The translations under genes and the position numbers were made by a program. Below the pieces are notes generated by a model, which was not told the origin of the DNA, ran no database searches, and saw only the letters and a program-made list of their open reading frames with translations. From contig NZ_AUDL01000008.1 of NCBI RefSeq assembly GCF_000425445.1, positions 458,669 through 522,668 of the forward strand: DNA of 64,000 nucleotides. The letters run 5' to 3'. Shown here piece by piece: positions 29,739 through 37,232 of the stretch. This stretch comes from Flavobacterium denitrificans DSM 15936 (GTDB lineage Bacteria; Bacteroidota; Bacteroidia; Flavobacteriales; Flavobacteriaceae). Position 1 is the first letter of the stretch; every line of letters starts with the position of its first letter.

Positions 29739-30269
29739 TTATTCTGCTAATTTATAAACTTCAGCAAGGTTTCTTCCCAAACCGTCGTAATCTAATCCGT
29801 AACCGACAATAAATTTATTTGGGATTCTGATTCCGATATAATCTATTTTCATGTCTTTTTTATACGCTTCAGGCTTAAAGAACAATGTAGCAACTTTAAA
29901 ATGCTTTACATTTTGCGCTTTAAACAAATGTTTTAATTCTTCGATCGTATTTCCAGTATCAACAATATCTTCAATGACAACAACAGTTCTACCAGACAAA
30001 TCCTGATTAATTCCTATTAATTCTTTAACCGAATTTGTTGTTTCTGTACCTTCATACGAAGCCATTTTGATAAATGAAACCTCGCATGGTTTTTTATACT
30101 TTTTCAAAAAATCGGCAACAACCATAAAGGCGCCGTTCAAAACTCCAATAAAAATTGGAGTATCATCTCCAAAATCATCTTCTACCTGAGCCACTAATTT
30201 AGTTAAAGCAAAATCAATTTCTTTAGCCGAAATAAACGGAACAAATTGTTTATCGTGAAGTTGTATCAT
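29739..30269 (-). CDS. hpt: Hypoxanthine phosphoribosyltransferase
   Basis: Purine-salvage enzyme making IMP or GMP from hypoxanthine or guanine and PRPP. The 176-residue product has the PRPP-binding motif VVVIEDIVDTGNTIEEL and the flexible-loop region SFIKMASYEGTETTNSV. I choose the ATG at 30267-30269 (MIQLHDKQFVPFISAKE). The frame stays open to a TTG at 30296, but a perfect TAnnTTTG box at 30294-30301 overlaps that codon, so it cannot be in the mRNA. Upstream of adk in the same direction. Confidence 0.94.
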   Translation of the reverse strand: MIQLHDKQFVPFISAKEIDFALTKLVAQVEDDFGDDTPIFIGVLNGAFMVVADFLKKYKKPCEVSFIKMASYEGTETTNSVKELIGINQDLSGRTVVVIEDIVDTGNTIEELKHLFKAQNVKHFKVATLFFKPEAYKKDMKIDYIGIRIPNKFIVGYGLDYDGLGRNLAEVYKLAE

Positions 30270-30293
30270 TATTTTTAAATTTAAAATAATGGA

Positions 30294-30301
30294 CAAAGAT
30301 A
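30294..30301 (-). promoter_or_regulatory. -7 promoter box of hpt-adk
   Basis: TATCTTTG on the minus strand, an exact TAnnTTTG match, 24 bases before the hpt ATG. No TTG at the right distance is evident, so the -33 element is weak. Confidence 0.6.
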
Positions 30302-30436
30302 CAGAATTACAACTTAACTGTAAATATCAAAATAAACTGTCTGAGCATTTTTAAACACTTTAAGTACATCTTTTCGAAAAAAAACTTTTTAATTTTAGTA
30401 AATTGTAGCCTTTTTAAACCTATAAATTAATCCTCA

Positions 30437-31705
30437 ATGAAAACCACAATACAAATCTTTTCTGCGTTCTTGATATTAACAGCATGTCACGGACAAGTAA
30501 CAAAGGAAGAAAAAGAAGCTTTGTCGAAACAACCTGCAAATGTTGTAAAAACTGCTATTGGAAACATTACACTGCCACCTCCATACGCAACTGAATCCGC
30601 TCGAAAAAACAGCAAAGTTTTAGGCTGGCCAGAAGGAAAAACACCAATTGCGCCCGAAGGTTTTACGGTTACAAAATTTGCTGACGGCTTTAGCAATCCG
30701 CGTTGGAGCTATATTGGCCCAAACAATGATATTTTTGTTGTTGAAAGTGGCACAAGAACTAGTAAAAACCAAATTATAGTTTTGCGCGACAATGATAAAG
30801 ACGGAACCTATGAAACTCGCGAAGTTTTTATTTCTGGTTTAAACAGACCTTTAGGAATGCTAATTCTTAAAGACTTTTTTTATGTTGCCAATACTGACGG
30901 ACTTTACCGTTACCCTTATAAAAATGCTCCTTTAAAATTAGAAACTAAAGGAACTAAAATCGTTGAGCTTCCTGCTGGTGGCTACAACAATCACTGGACA
31001 AGAAGTTTGCTTGCAAATCCTGAAGGAACAAAAATTTATATTGGTGTCGGTTCTGGAAGCAATGTCGGAGAAAACGGAATGGACAAAGAAATTCGCCGCG
31101 CCGCAATTTTAGAAATCAATCCTGATGGAACGGGTGAAAAAATTTATGCTGAAGGACTTAGAAACCCAATGGGAATGGACTGGAATCCGGCAAACAAAAA
31201 AGAACTTTGGACGGCAGTAAATGAAAGAGATGAACTTGGCGACGATTTGGTTCCCGATTATATTACGAGTGTAAAAAGAGGCGGTTTTTACGGATGGCCT
31301 TATTCGTATTTTGGAAGCATTCCTGATCCGAGATGGAAAGGCGAACGAAAAGATTTAATAAAAAAAGCTATTGTTCCTGATGTTCCGGTTGGTGCTCATA
31401 CTGCTTCTTTGGGATTGGCATTTTACACTAAAGATGCTTTTCCGGCAAAATACAAGAATGGTGCTTTTGTAGGTCAGCATGGTTCCTGGAACCGATCTGT
31501 AATTTCAGGTTATAAAGTTTTATTTGTTCCCTTTAAAGATGGAAAACCTTCAGGAAAACCGGAAGATTTTTTAACTGGTTTTATTTCAAATGATGAAAAA
31601 GCAGAAGTTTATGGGCGTCCTGTTGCTGTAACGGTTATGAACGACGGATCGCTTTTAGTAAACGATGACAGCGGGAATACTATTTGGAAAGTGACAGCTA
31701 AATAA
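30437..31705 (+). CDS. Sorbosone dehydrogenase-like beta-propeller lipoprotein
   Basis: Secreted lipoprotein of the L-sorbosone/glucose-sorbosone dehydrogenase (PQQ-type beta-propeller) family. The 422-residue product has a lipoprotein signal ending LILTACHG (Cys17), a linker with several lysines, and propeller blades including GLNRPLGMLILKDFFYVANT, GGYNNHWTRSLLANPEGTKI, AEGLRNPMGMDWNPANKKEL and SVKRGGFYGWPYSYFG. The family usually uses PQQ to oxidise sugars, but the true substrate of flavobacterial members is mostly unknown. It stands alone, with a large inverted repeat after it. Confidence 0.85.
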   Translation: MKTTIQIFSAFLILTACHGQVTKEEKEALSKQPANVVKTAIGNITLPPPYATESARKNSKVLGWPEGKTPIAPEGFTVTKFADGFSNPRWSYIGPNNDIFVVESGTRTSKNQIIVLRDNDKDGTYETREVFISGLNRPLGMLILKDFFYVANTDGLYRYPYKNAPLKLETKGTKIVELPAGGYNNHWTRSLLANPEGTKIYIGVGSGSNVGENGMDKEIRRAAILEINPDGTGEKIYAEGLRNPMGMDWNPANKKELWTAVNERDELGDDLVPDYITSVKRGGFYGWPYSYFGSIPDPRWKGERKDLIKKAIVPDVPVGAHTASLGLAFYTKDAFPAKYKNGAFVGQHGSWNRSVISGYKVLFVPFKDGKPSGKPEDFLTGFISNDEKAEVYGRPVAVTVMNDGSLLVNDDSGNTIWKVTAK

Positions 31706-31730
31706 ATTGTAATAAGATTTGATTGCTTCT

Positions 31731-31790
31731 AACCACAAATTACACAAATTTTCGCAAATTAATTTGTGTGAATTTGTGCAATTTGCGGTT
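31731..31790. repeat. 60-bp loop-less inverted repeat of CACAAATT units
   Basis: Two 30-base arms meet without a spacer and match at about 25 of 30 positions. The unit (A)CACAAATT resembles the CACGAATT unit of the repeats at 24024, 34576 and 44064. Lies between convergent-free, same-strand genes, so it may act as a terminator for the upstream gene. Confidence 0.75.
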
Positions 31791-31889
31791 AAAAAATATA
31801 TTAAAATCTTAATAAGTAAAATGTCTTTTTGCCTCGATTAATGCTACATTTCTACGTATTAAAAAACTCGTCTTTAATTTTATCTTCTC

Positions 31890-33992
31890 ATGATTTTAAA
31901 AAAATATTTCCTTCTTCTTTTTGTGCTTTTTGTTTCTTTAAACATTTTAGCACAGGAAAAAGAAGTTCAAAATATTGATTCTATCAAAACCCAAAAACTA
32001 AACGAAGTTTTAATAAGTCCACTTCATATTAATCGTGATTTGCAGAATAGTCCGGCTTCAATTGGCATTTTATCTGAGAAAGAATTACTTCGAAATAACA
32101 CTACAGACATTAGCAACGTCATCAACACAATTCCCGGAGTTTTTATGCAGTCGTCGAATATTACCACAACCCGAATTTCGATTCGCGGAATTGGCGCGAG
32201 AACTCCATACGGAACCAATAAAATAAGGGCTTTCTATGGGACTATCCCACTGACATCTGGAAACAGCGAAACCGTAATTGATGATATTGATCTTCAAAAT
32301 ATTAATCAAGTTGAAGTGATTAAAGGTCCGCTATCTAGTATTTATGGCGCAGGATTGGGAGGAGCGATTTTGATTTCGCCTCAAACATTTAATAAAGGAA
32401 ATTATCAAACCGAAGTCAGTTCTGTTTTTGGCTCTTTTGGATTACTGAAAAACAGAGTCGGTTTTAATTGGAACGAAAAAAGTGCTTCACTAAATCTAAG
32501 TTATCATAATTTAAAAACTGACGGTTGGCGCGAAAACAGCGCTTATAACCGAGAAGGAATTACGCTTTCGGGAGAATTTTTCCGAAAGAAAAACAGCAAA
32601 CTGACTTACTTTTCGAATTACACTTATTTAAAAGCTTTTATTCCGAGTTCGATTAACAAAACCACTTTTGAAAATAATCCGCAAGCGGGCGCACCAACTT
32701 GGGTTGCTTCAAAAGGATTCAAAGAATACAAATCTACTTTGGCAGGATTGGCTTATGATTTCAAAATTAATGATCATTTGAATAATTCAACTTCTGTTTT
32801 TATCAATTATAAAGACAGCAACGAACCGCGACCTTTTGATATTTTACGTCAATATACTTTTGCTTCTGGCGTAAGAACGCAATTTTCAGGAGATTTTAAA
32901 ATTGGAAAAATCAACAATCAGTTTATAGCAGGATTGGAATATTTCAAAGATAATTATAGCGGAAATACTTTTCAAAACTTATATCAGCAAAATAATGGAA
33001 ACGGAAGTTTGCAAGGCGATCAACTTACAGCAACCGATCAAAAAAGAGATTTTTACAACATTTTCTCGCAGATCAGAACTTTGCTTTCTGAACATTTTGA
33101 GATTCAGGCGGGTTTGAATTACAACAAAACCAAATTCGAACTTCAGAATGATTTTCCTGCTTCCGCGAATAATCCAACGGAACATTATAGTTATGATGGC
33201 ATTTTTTCGCCTCAGCTTTCCTTTCTCTACAAGCCAAATGAAATTCAGACCGTTTATTTTTCTGTAAGCCGTGGATTTTCTCTTCCTGCAACCGAAGAAA
33301 CTTTGACCAGCACCGGAAACATCAATCAAAACATAAAACCAGAAACAGGCTATAATTTTGAATTGGGTGGAAAATTGCATTTTTTCGATAAAAAACTATA
33401 CACACAAATTTCCGTTTACCGAATGGAAATTAAAGATTTATTAGTTGCCAAAAGAATTGGTGATGATCAGTACGAAGGCGTAAATGCTGGGAAAACTTTT
33501 CATGAGGGAATTGAAATTTCGTTAAATCATAATTGGCCACTCAATCGAATTTTTACTCTAAATTCTTATGTTGGAACATCAATCGGAAATTATGAATTCA
33601 AAGAATTTGTCGATAACGGAAATGATTATTCAGGAAACAAATTAACCGGAGTTCCTGCCAATACTGCAAGTGCTGGTTTTAATTTAAACACCAATTCAGG
33701 GTTTTATTTTACTGCTGATTTTCAATTTACAGATAAAATCCCGATGAATGATTCTAATGCCGATTATTCCGATTCATATTCGCTTTTGAATTTAAAAACG
33801 GGTTATCAATTTGAAATTTTATCGGGTTTAAAAGCACATTTGGATGCAGGAATAAATAATGTTACAAATGAGAAATACGCTTCGATGATTTTGACCAATG
33901 CCACCGCCGTTGGAAATGCACAACCTCGATTTTATTATCCTGGTTTGCCAATAAACTATTACGGAATGATCTCATTAAATTATTTATTTTAG
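31890..33992 (+). CDS. TonB-dependent outer-membrane receptor
   Basis: TonB-energised outer-membrane transporter, by type for siderophores, metal complexes or cobalamin-like ligands. The 700-residue product has a signal peptide (about 1-21, ending NILAQ), a short TonB-box region (KLNEVLISP), a plug domain (about 45-155, with NTIPGVFMQSSNITTTRISI and VEVIKGPLSSIYGAGLGGAI) and a 22-strand-type barrel ending in YYGMISLNYLF with a terminal Phe. It lacks the CarboxypepD_reg domain and SusD partner of SusC proteins. A NVTNEKYASM stretch near the end is typical of the last strands in siderophore receptors. Ligand cannot be inferred from neighbours. Confidence 0.92.
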   Translation: MILKKYFLLLFVLFVSLNILAQEKEVQNIDSIKTQKLNEVLISPLHINRDLQNSPASIGILSEKELLRNNTTDISNVINTIPGVFMQSSNITTTRISIRGIGARTPYGTNKIRAFYGTIPLTSGNSETVIDDIDLQNINQVEVIKGPLSSIYGAGLGGAILISPQTFNKGNYQTEVSSVFGSFGLLKNRVGFNWNEKSASLNLSYHNLKTDGWRENSAYNREGITLSGEFFRKKNSKLTYFSNYTYLKAFIPSSINKTTFENNPQAGAPTWVASKGFKEYKSTLAGLAYDFKINDHLNNSTSVFINYKDSNEPRPFDILRQYTFASGVRTQFSGDFKIGKINNQFIAGLEYFKDNYSGNTFQNLYQQNNGNGSLQGDQLTATDQKRDFYNIFSQIRTLLSEHFEIQAGLNYNKTKFELQNDFPASANNPTEHYSYDGIFSPQLSFLYKPNEIQTVYFSVSRGFSLPATEETLTSTGNINQNIKPETGYNFELGGKLHFFDKKLYTQISVYRMEIKDLLVAKRIGDDQYEGVNAGKTFHEGIEISLNHNWPLNRIFTLNSYVGTSIGNYEFKEFVDNGNDYSGNKLTGVPANTASAGFNLNTNSGFYFTADFQFTDKIPMNDSNADYSDSYSLLNLKTGYQFEILSGLKAHLDAGINNVTNEKYASMILTNATAVGNAQPRFYYPGLPINYYGMISLNYLF

Positions 33993-34016
33993 CATTGTAT
34001 TTAAACATAAAAAACA

Positions 34017-34568
34017 ATGTTGTCTGAACTGCAGAAAAAGCTAGACTACGTAAATGCTTACAGAGAAAATCGCCTCAAAACGGCACAGGATGTTTTAGAA
34101 AACCCTTCGCTTTTTAGTGAGTTGGTTTCAATTTGCTTTTCGCCTGAAGACAAAAACAATCATAAAGCCTGCTGGATTTTAGAATTTGTATCGTATGAAG
34201 AATTGCATTGGCTCCAGCCACATTTGGATTTTTTCTGCTCGAATTTAAAAGTTTTAAAAGATGAAAGCTCGATGCGCCCAATTGCAAAAGTCGTTCAGCT
34301 TTTAGTAAAATCCCATTATAAGAAAAACGAAAACGGCATAAAACTCTCCGAAGAAAATCTTCAAGACTGCATCGAAGCCTCTTTCGACTGGTTAATTAAT
34401 GACACAAAAGTCGCCACCAAAGCCTACTCTATTCGCACTTTATATATACTAGGAAATTACTACGACTGGATTCATCCCGAGTTAAAAGTCATAATCGACA
34501 AAGATTTCGGAGATCATTCCGCAGCCTACAAAGCCGTCGCCAAAGAAGTTTTGAAGAAAATAAAATAA
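34017..34568 (+). CDS. HEAT-repeat-like protein of unknown function
   Basis: Soluble, almost entirely helical protein of 183 residues with no signal peptide. Paired amphipathic helices (CWILEFVSYEELHWLQPHLD, TKVATKAYSIRTLYILGNYY) suggest a small HEAT-like superhelix. It lies 24 bases after the TonB receptor and upstream of purK. Similar proteins in this phylum are sometimes labelled adenylosuccinate lyase, but none of the PurB signature sequences is present, so I do not use that name. The receptor-HEAT spacing suggests co-transcription. Function unknown. Confidence 0.65.
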   Translation: MLSELQKKLDYVNAYRENRLKTAQDVLENPSLFSELVSICFSPEDKNNHKACWILEFVSYEELHWLQPHLDFFCSNLKVLKDESSMRPIAKVVQLLVKSHYKKNENGIKLSEENLQDCIEASFDWLINDTKVATKAYSIRTLYILGNYYDWIHPELKVIIDKDFGDHSAAYKAVAKEVLKKIK

Positions 34569-34575
34569 GTTTTAG

Positions 34576-34662
34576 TTGCCACGAATTACACGAATTTCCA
34601 CTAATTTTTTATGCTGAATTTGAAAAAAAATAATTCGTGAAAATTCGTGCAATTCGTGGCAA
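34576..34662. repeat. Long intergenic inverted repeat of CCACGAATT/CACGAATT units
   Basis: Left arm begins TTGCCACGAATTACACGAAT and the right arm ends with its near-complement, about 34 bases each with a short AT-rich loop. Same family as 24024-24075 and 44064-44144. It follows the HEAT-like gene and precedes the purK promoter. Confidence 0.8.
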
Positions 34663-34712
34663 ACAAAAAAAATCCTTTTTAATCCTTTTAATCTGTGGCA
34701 GAAAAACTAAAT

Positions 34713-34744
34713 TTTGGCTAAAAAAAGATTAAAAAGTATCTTTG
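34713..34744 (+). promoter_or_regulatory. Promoter of purK
   Basis: TTTG at 34713-34716, a 20-bp spacer, and TATCTTTG at 34737-34744: a full match to TTG-N17-23-TAnnTTTG. It fixes the purK start to the ATG at 34762, because the upstream in-frame codon at 34714 lies inside the promoter. Confidence 0.85.
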
Positions 34745-34761
34745 CAAAAACACAACACAAA

Positions 34762-35913
34762 ATGAATTATTTTTCTTCTGATTTTAAATTAGGAATATTA
34801 GGCGGAGGACAATTAGGCAAAATGCTTTTGTTCGACACCAGAAAATTTGACATACAAACTTACGTTTTAGATCCAAGCGACGAAGCGCCTAGTAAAATTG
34901 CCTGCAACAAGTTTTTTCAAGGCGATTTAATGGATTATGAAACCGTTTACAATTTCGGAAAACAAGTCGATGTTTTGACTTTCGAAATCGAATTGGTAAA
35001 CCTTGAAGCTTTAACGCAATTGGAAAACGAAGGTTTAAAAATATATCCTTCTCCAAAAACCTTAAAAGGAATTCAGAATAAAGGTGTTCAAAAAGAATTT
35101 TACGCTAAAAATAATATCCCAACTGCACCTTTCGAAAGATTTGAAAATTTAGAAAGTCTAAAATCTAAAATCAGCGATCTGAAATTGCCTTTCGTGTGGA
35201 AATGCACCGAATTTGGTTATGACGGAAATGGTGTAAAAATAGTTCGCCAAGCATCAGATTTAGATACCTTGCCAAATGTAGAATGCATTGCAGAAACTAT
35301 GGTTCCGTTCAAAAACGAATTGGCGGTAATTGTGGTTAGAAATCCATCAGGAGAAATGAAAACGTATCCGGTTGTCGAAATGGAATTTCATCCAGAAGCC
35401 AACCAAGTTGAATACGTAATCTGCCCAGCAAGAATCGACGATAAAGTTGCTGAGAAAGCGAGAGCAATTGCTTTGCAGGTTTCAGAAAACTTCAATCACG
35501 TTGGACTTTTAGCTGTTGAAATGTTCCAGACTCAGGACGATGAAATTTTAGTAAATGAAGTTGCGCCACGCCCGCACAATTCTGGACATTATTCTATAGA
35601 AGCCAGTTATACTTCACAATTCGAAAATCATTTACGCGCAATTTTAGATCTTCCGTTAGGAAATACCGACAGTAAAGTTGCCGGAGTAATGGTAAACCTA
35701 GTTGGTGCCGAAGGATTTTCTGGAGACGTTGTTTACAAAAACATCGAAACCATTTTAGGATGGGATGGCGTTACTCCACATATTTACGGTAAAAAACAAA
35801 CGCGTCCGTTTAGAAAAATGGGTCACGTAACAATCGTAAATGAAAATATGCAGGAAGCACGACGAATTGCACAGGAAGTTAAGAACACTATTAAAGTGAT
35901 CAGTGGTCAGTAA
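34762..35913 (+). CDS. purK: N5-carboxyaminoimidazole ribonucleotide synthase
   Basis: ATP-grasp enzyme of de novo purine synthesis; it turns AIR, bicarbonate and ATP into N5-CAIR. The 383-residue product has the N-terminal signature DFKLGILGGGQLGKMLL, the ATP-grasp lysine region LPFVWKCTEFGYDGNGVKIV, and the metal-binding end of the fold (AVEMFQTQDDEILVNEVAPR, RPHNSGHYSIEA). The start at 34762 is supported by the promoter just upstream; 16 extra in-frame codons before it are not real. The product is passed to PurE, encoded 122 bases downstream. Confidence 0.96.
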   Translation: MNYFSSDFKLGILGGGQLGKMLLFDTRKFDIQTYVLDPSDEAPSKIACNKFFQGDLMDYETVYNFGKQVDVLTFEIELVNLEALTQLENEGLKIYPSPKTLKGIQNKGVQKEFYAKNNIPTAPFERFENLESLKSKISDLKLPFVWKCTEFGYDGNGVKIVRQASDLDTLPNVECIAETMVPFKNELAVIVVRNPSGEMKTYPVVEMEFHPEANQVEYVICPARIDDKVAEKARAIALQVSENFNHVGLLAVEMFQTQDDEILVNEVAPRPHNSGHYSIEASYTSQFENHLRAILDLPLGNTDSKVAGVMVNLVGAEGFSGDVVYKNIETILGWDGVTPHIYGKKQTRPFRKMGHVTIVNENMQEARRIAQEVKNTIKVISGQ

Positions 35914-35917
35914 ATTT

Positions 35918-36014
35918 TAGTGTTCAGTCGCAGTTTTCAGTAACAGTTCACAACTTAAAACAAAATAAACAGTTTTTCAGTCTCAACAAAAACTTGAAAC
36001 TTTAAACCTGAAAC
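35918..36014. repeat. Degenerate tandem repeats (TTCAGT and GAAAC units) between purK and purE
   Basis: Contains several TTTTCAGT-like units and then CTTGAAACTTTAAACCTGAAA, the unit that also fills 49224-49290 and 49500-49526. Confidence 0.55.
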
Positions 36015-36035
36015 AAACACAACAAATAAAAAACA

Positions 36036-36521
36036 ATGAGCAAAGTAGCTATTATAATGGGAAGCATCTCAGACATGCCAGTTATGCAAGATGCAATCGA
36101 CATATTAAAACAATTTAATGTAGAAGTTGAAGTAGATATTGTTTCGGCACACAGAACGCCGGAGAAATTATTCGATTTCAGCAAAAATGCACACACTCGT
36201 GGAATTTCAGTAATTATTGCCGGTGCGGGCGGTGCGGCACATTTACCAGGAATGGTGGCTTCTATGTCTCCTCTTCCAGTAATTGGAGTTCCGGTAAAAT
36301 CAAGTAATTCAATTGACGGCTGGGATTCTGTATTATCGATTCTGCAAATGCCGGGCGGCGTTCCTGTTGCGACTGTCGCTTTAAACGGAGCAAAAAATGC
36401 TGGAATCTTAGCAGCTCAAATCATCGGAAGCCACGATAAAAAAGTTTTAGATACTATTATTTCTTATAAAGAAGAATTGAAAGCGGCGGTTAATAAAGCA
36501 GCTGAAGGTTTAAAGAAGTAA
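36036..36521 (+). CDS. purE: N5-carboxyaminoimidazole ribonucleotide mutase
   Basis: Class I PurE, which moves the carboxylate of N5-CAIR to give CAIR. The 161-residue product has the substrate-binding motif MGSISDMPVMQDAI, the catalytic SAHRTPEKLFDFSK with its conserved His, and the glycine-rich IIAGAGGAAHLPGMVASMSP. Length is standard. It follows purK in the same direction, with repeats between, and is probably co-transcribed. Confidence 0.97.
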   Translation: MSKVAIIMGSISDMPVMQDAIDILKQFNVEVEVDIVSAHRTPEKLFDFSKNAHTRGISVIIAGAGGAAHLPGMVASMSPLPVIGVPVKSSNSIDGWDSVLSILQMPGGVPVATVALNGAKNAGILAAQIIGSHDKKVLDTIISYKEELKAAVNKAAEGLKK

Positions 36522-36524
36522 TTT

Positions 36525-36586
36525 CACAGAGATACACAAAAAAGACACAGAGCCACACAAAATTTTTGTGAATCTCTGTGTTTTTT
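36525..36586 (+). terminator. Terminator-like hairpin after purE made of repeat units
   Basis: Stem CACAGAGAT (36525-36533) / ATCTCTGTG (36572-36580) followed by six T. The interior holds further copies (GACACAGAG, CACAAAA/TTTTGTG), so it is both a repeat and a likely terminator. Confidence 0.65.
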
Positions 36587-36660
36587 CTTTGCGAAACTTT
36601 GTGAAACAAACCTCTCCAAGAATTAACTAATCCTTATAAAAAATTTCTAAAAGAAAAACT

Positions 36661-36668
36661 TAACTTTG
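36661..36668 (+). promoter_or_regulatory. -7 promoter box of the ParE-type toxin-antitoxin pair
   Basis: TAACTTTG, an exact TAnnTTTG match, 13 bases before the antitoxin ATG. No clear TTG upstream. Confidence 0.5.
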
Positions 36669-36681
36669 AGAAAAAAGCAAA

Positions 36682-36909
36682 ATGAACATTCAAACTTCTA
36701 AAATAGAGCTCGCTAAAATAGTTTTAGACATTGAAAATCCCGATTTAATTCAGGAAATTGTCGAGTTCATTCAATCCAAAGAAAACCTTTCAGAAGAACA
36801 AAAAAGCAAAATAAATGAGGCTATTTATTCTTTAGACAATAATGAAGGCATTTCGCACGATGTTGTTATGGAAGAAACCAAAAATCGTTATTCAAAATAC
36901 TTTAAATAA
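36682..36909 (+). CDS. Putative antitoxin of a ParE/RelE-type module
   Basis: Small acidic protein of 75 residues: MNIQTSKIELAKIVLDIENP, then a helical segment with a loop (NNEGISHDVVMEETKNRYSK) near the C-terminus. The C-terminal part resembles the toxin-wrapping tail seen in antitoxins that pair with ParE-type toxins. I see no clear ribbon-helix-helix or AbrB DNA-binding motif, so autoregulation is uncertain. Its stop codon shares one base with the next ATG (TAATG), the typical coupling of antitoxin and toxin genes. Antitoxin role is inferred mainly from the neighbour. Confidence 0.75.
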   Translation: MNIQTSKIELAKIVLDIENPDLIQEIVEFIQSKENLSEEQKSKINEAIYSLDNNEGISHDVVMEETKNRYSKYFK

Positions 36910-37196
36910 TGAATGTAATTTGGGCTCCACAAGCTAAACAAGACTTTTGGAACAATATCGATTATTTGGAAGCTGAATGGTCTGAGAAAGTTGCTCAAAA
37001 TTTCATTGAAAAAGTAAATACCACAATTGCACTTTTAAAAAATGACAATGTTTTATTTCTCAAAACAAATTATAAAAATGTTTACAAAATTGTCATTACA
37101 AAACACATTTCACTTTACTACCGTATCGAAAACACTAATTTAGAATTGCTTCGTTTTTGGAATACTTTTCAGGATACGGAGAAATTCAAATTATGA
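36909..37196 (+). CDS. RelE/ParE family toxin
   Basis: Small basic protein of 95 residues with the RelE/ParE fold: N-terminal strand NVIWAPQAKQDFWNNIDYLE, helices through EKVAQNFIEKVNTTIALL, and C-terminal strands NVYKIVITKHISLYYRIENT followed by LELLRFWNTFQDTEKF. The I-YYRI and R-FWNT pattern is typical of ParE-like toxins, which by family inhibit gyrase or cleave mRNA. Translationally coupled to the antitoxin. The pair sits between purE and the M3 peptidase gene with no mobile-element debris around it. Confidence 0.88.
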   Translation: MNVIWAPQAKQDFWNNIDYLEAEWSEKVAQNFIEKVNTTIALLKNDNVLFLKTNYKNVYKIVITKHISLYYRIENTNLELLRFWNTFQDTEKFKL

Positions 37197-37232
37197 TTTT
37201 CTAATTTTATATTTTTAAATAGCATAAACACT

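Noticed and set aside
34017..34568. Adenylosuccinate lyase label for the HEAT-like protein
   Set aside because: None of the PurB signature segments is present and the protein is far too short; the purine neighbours alone do not justify the name.
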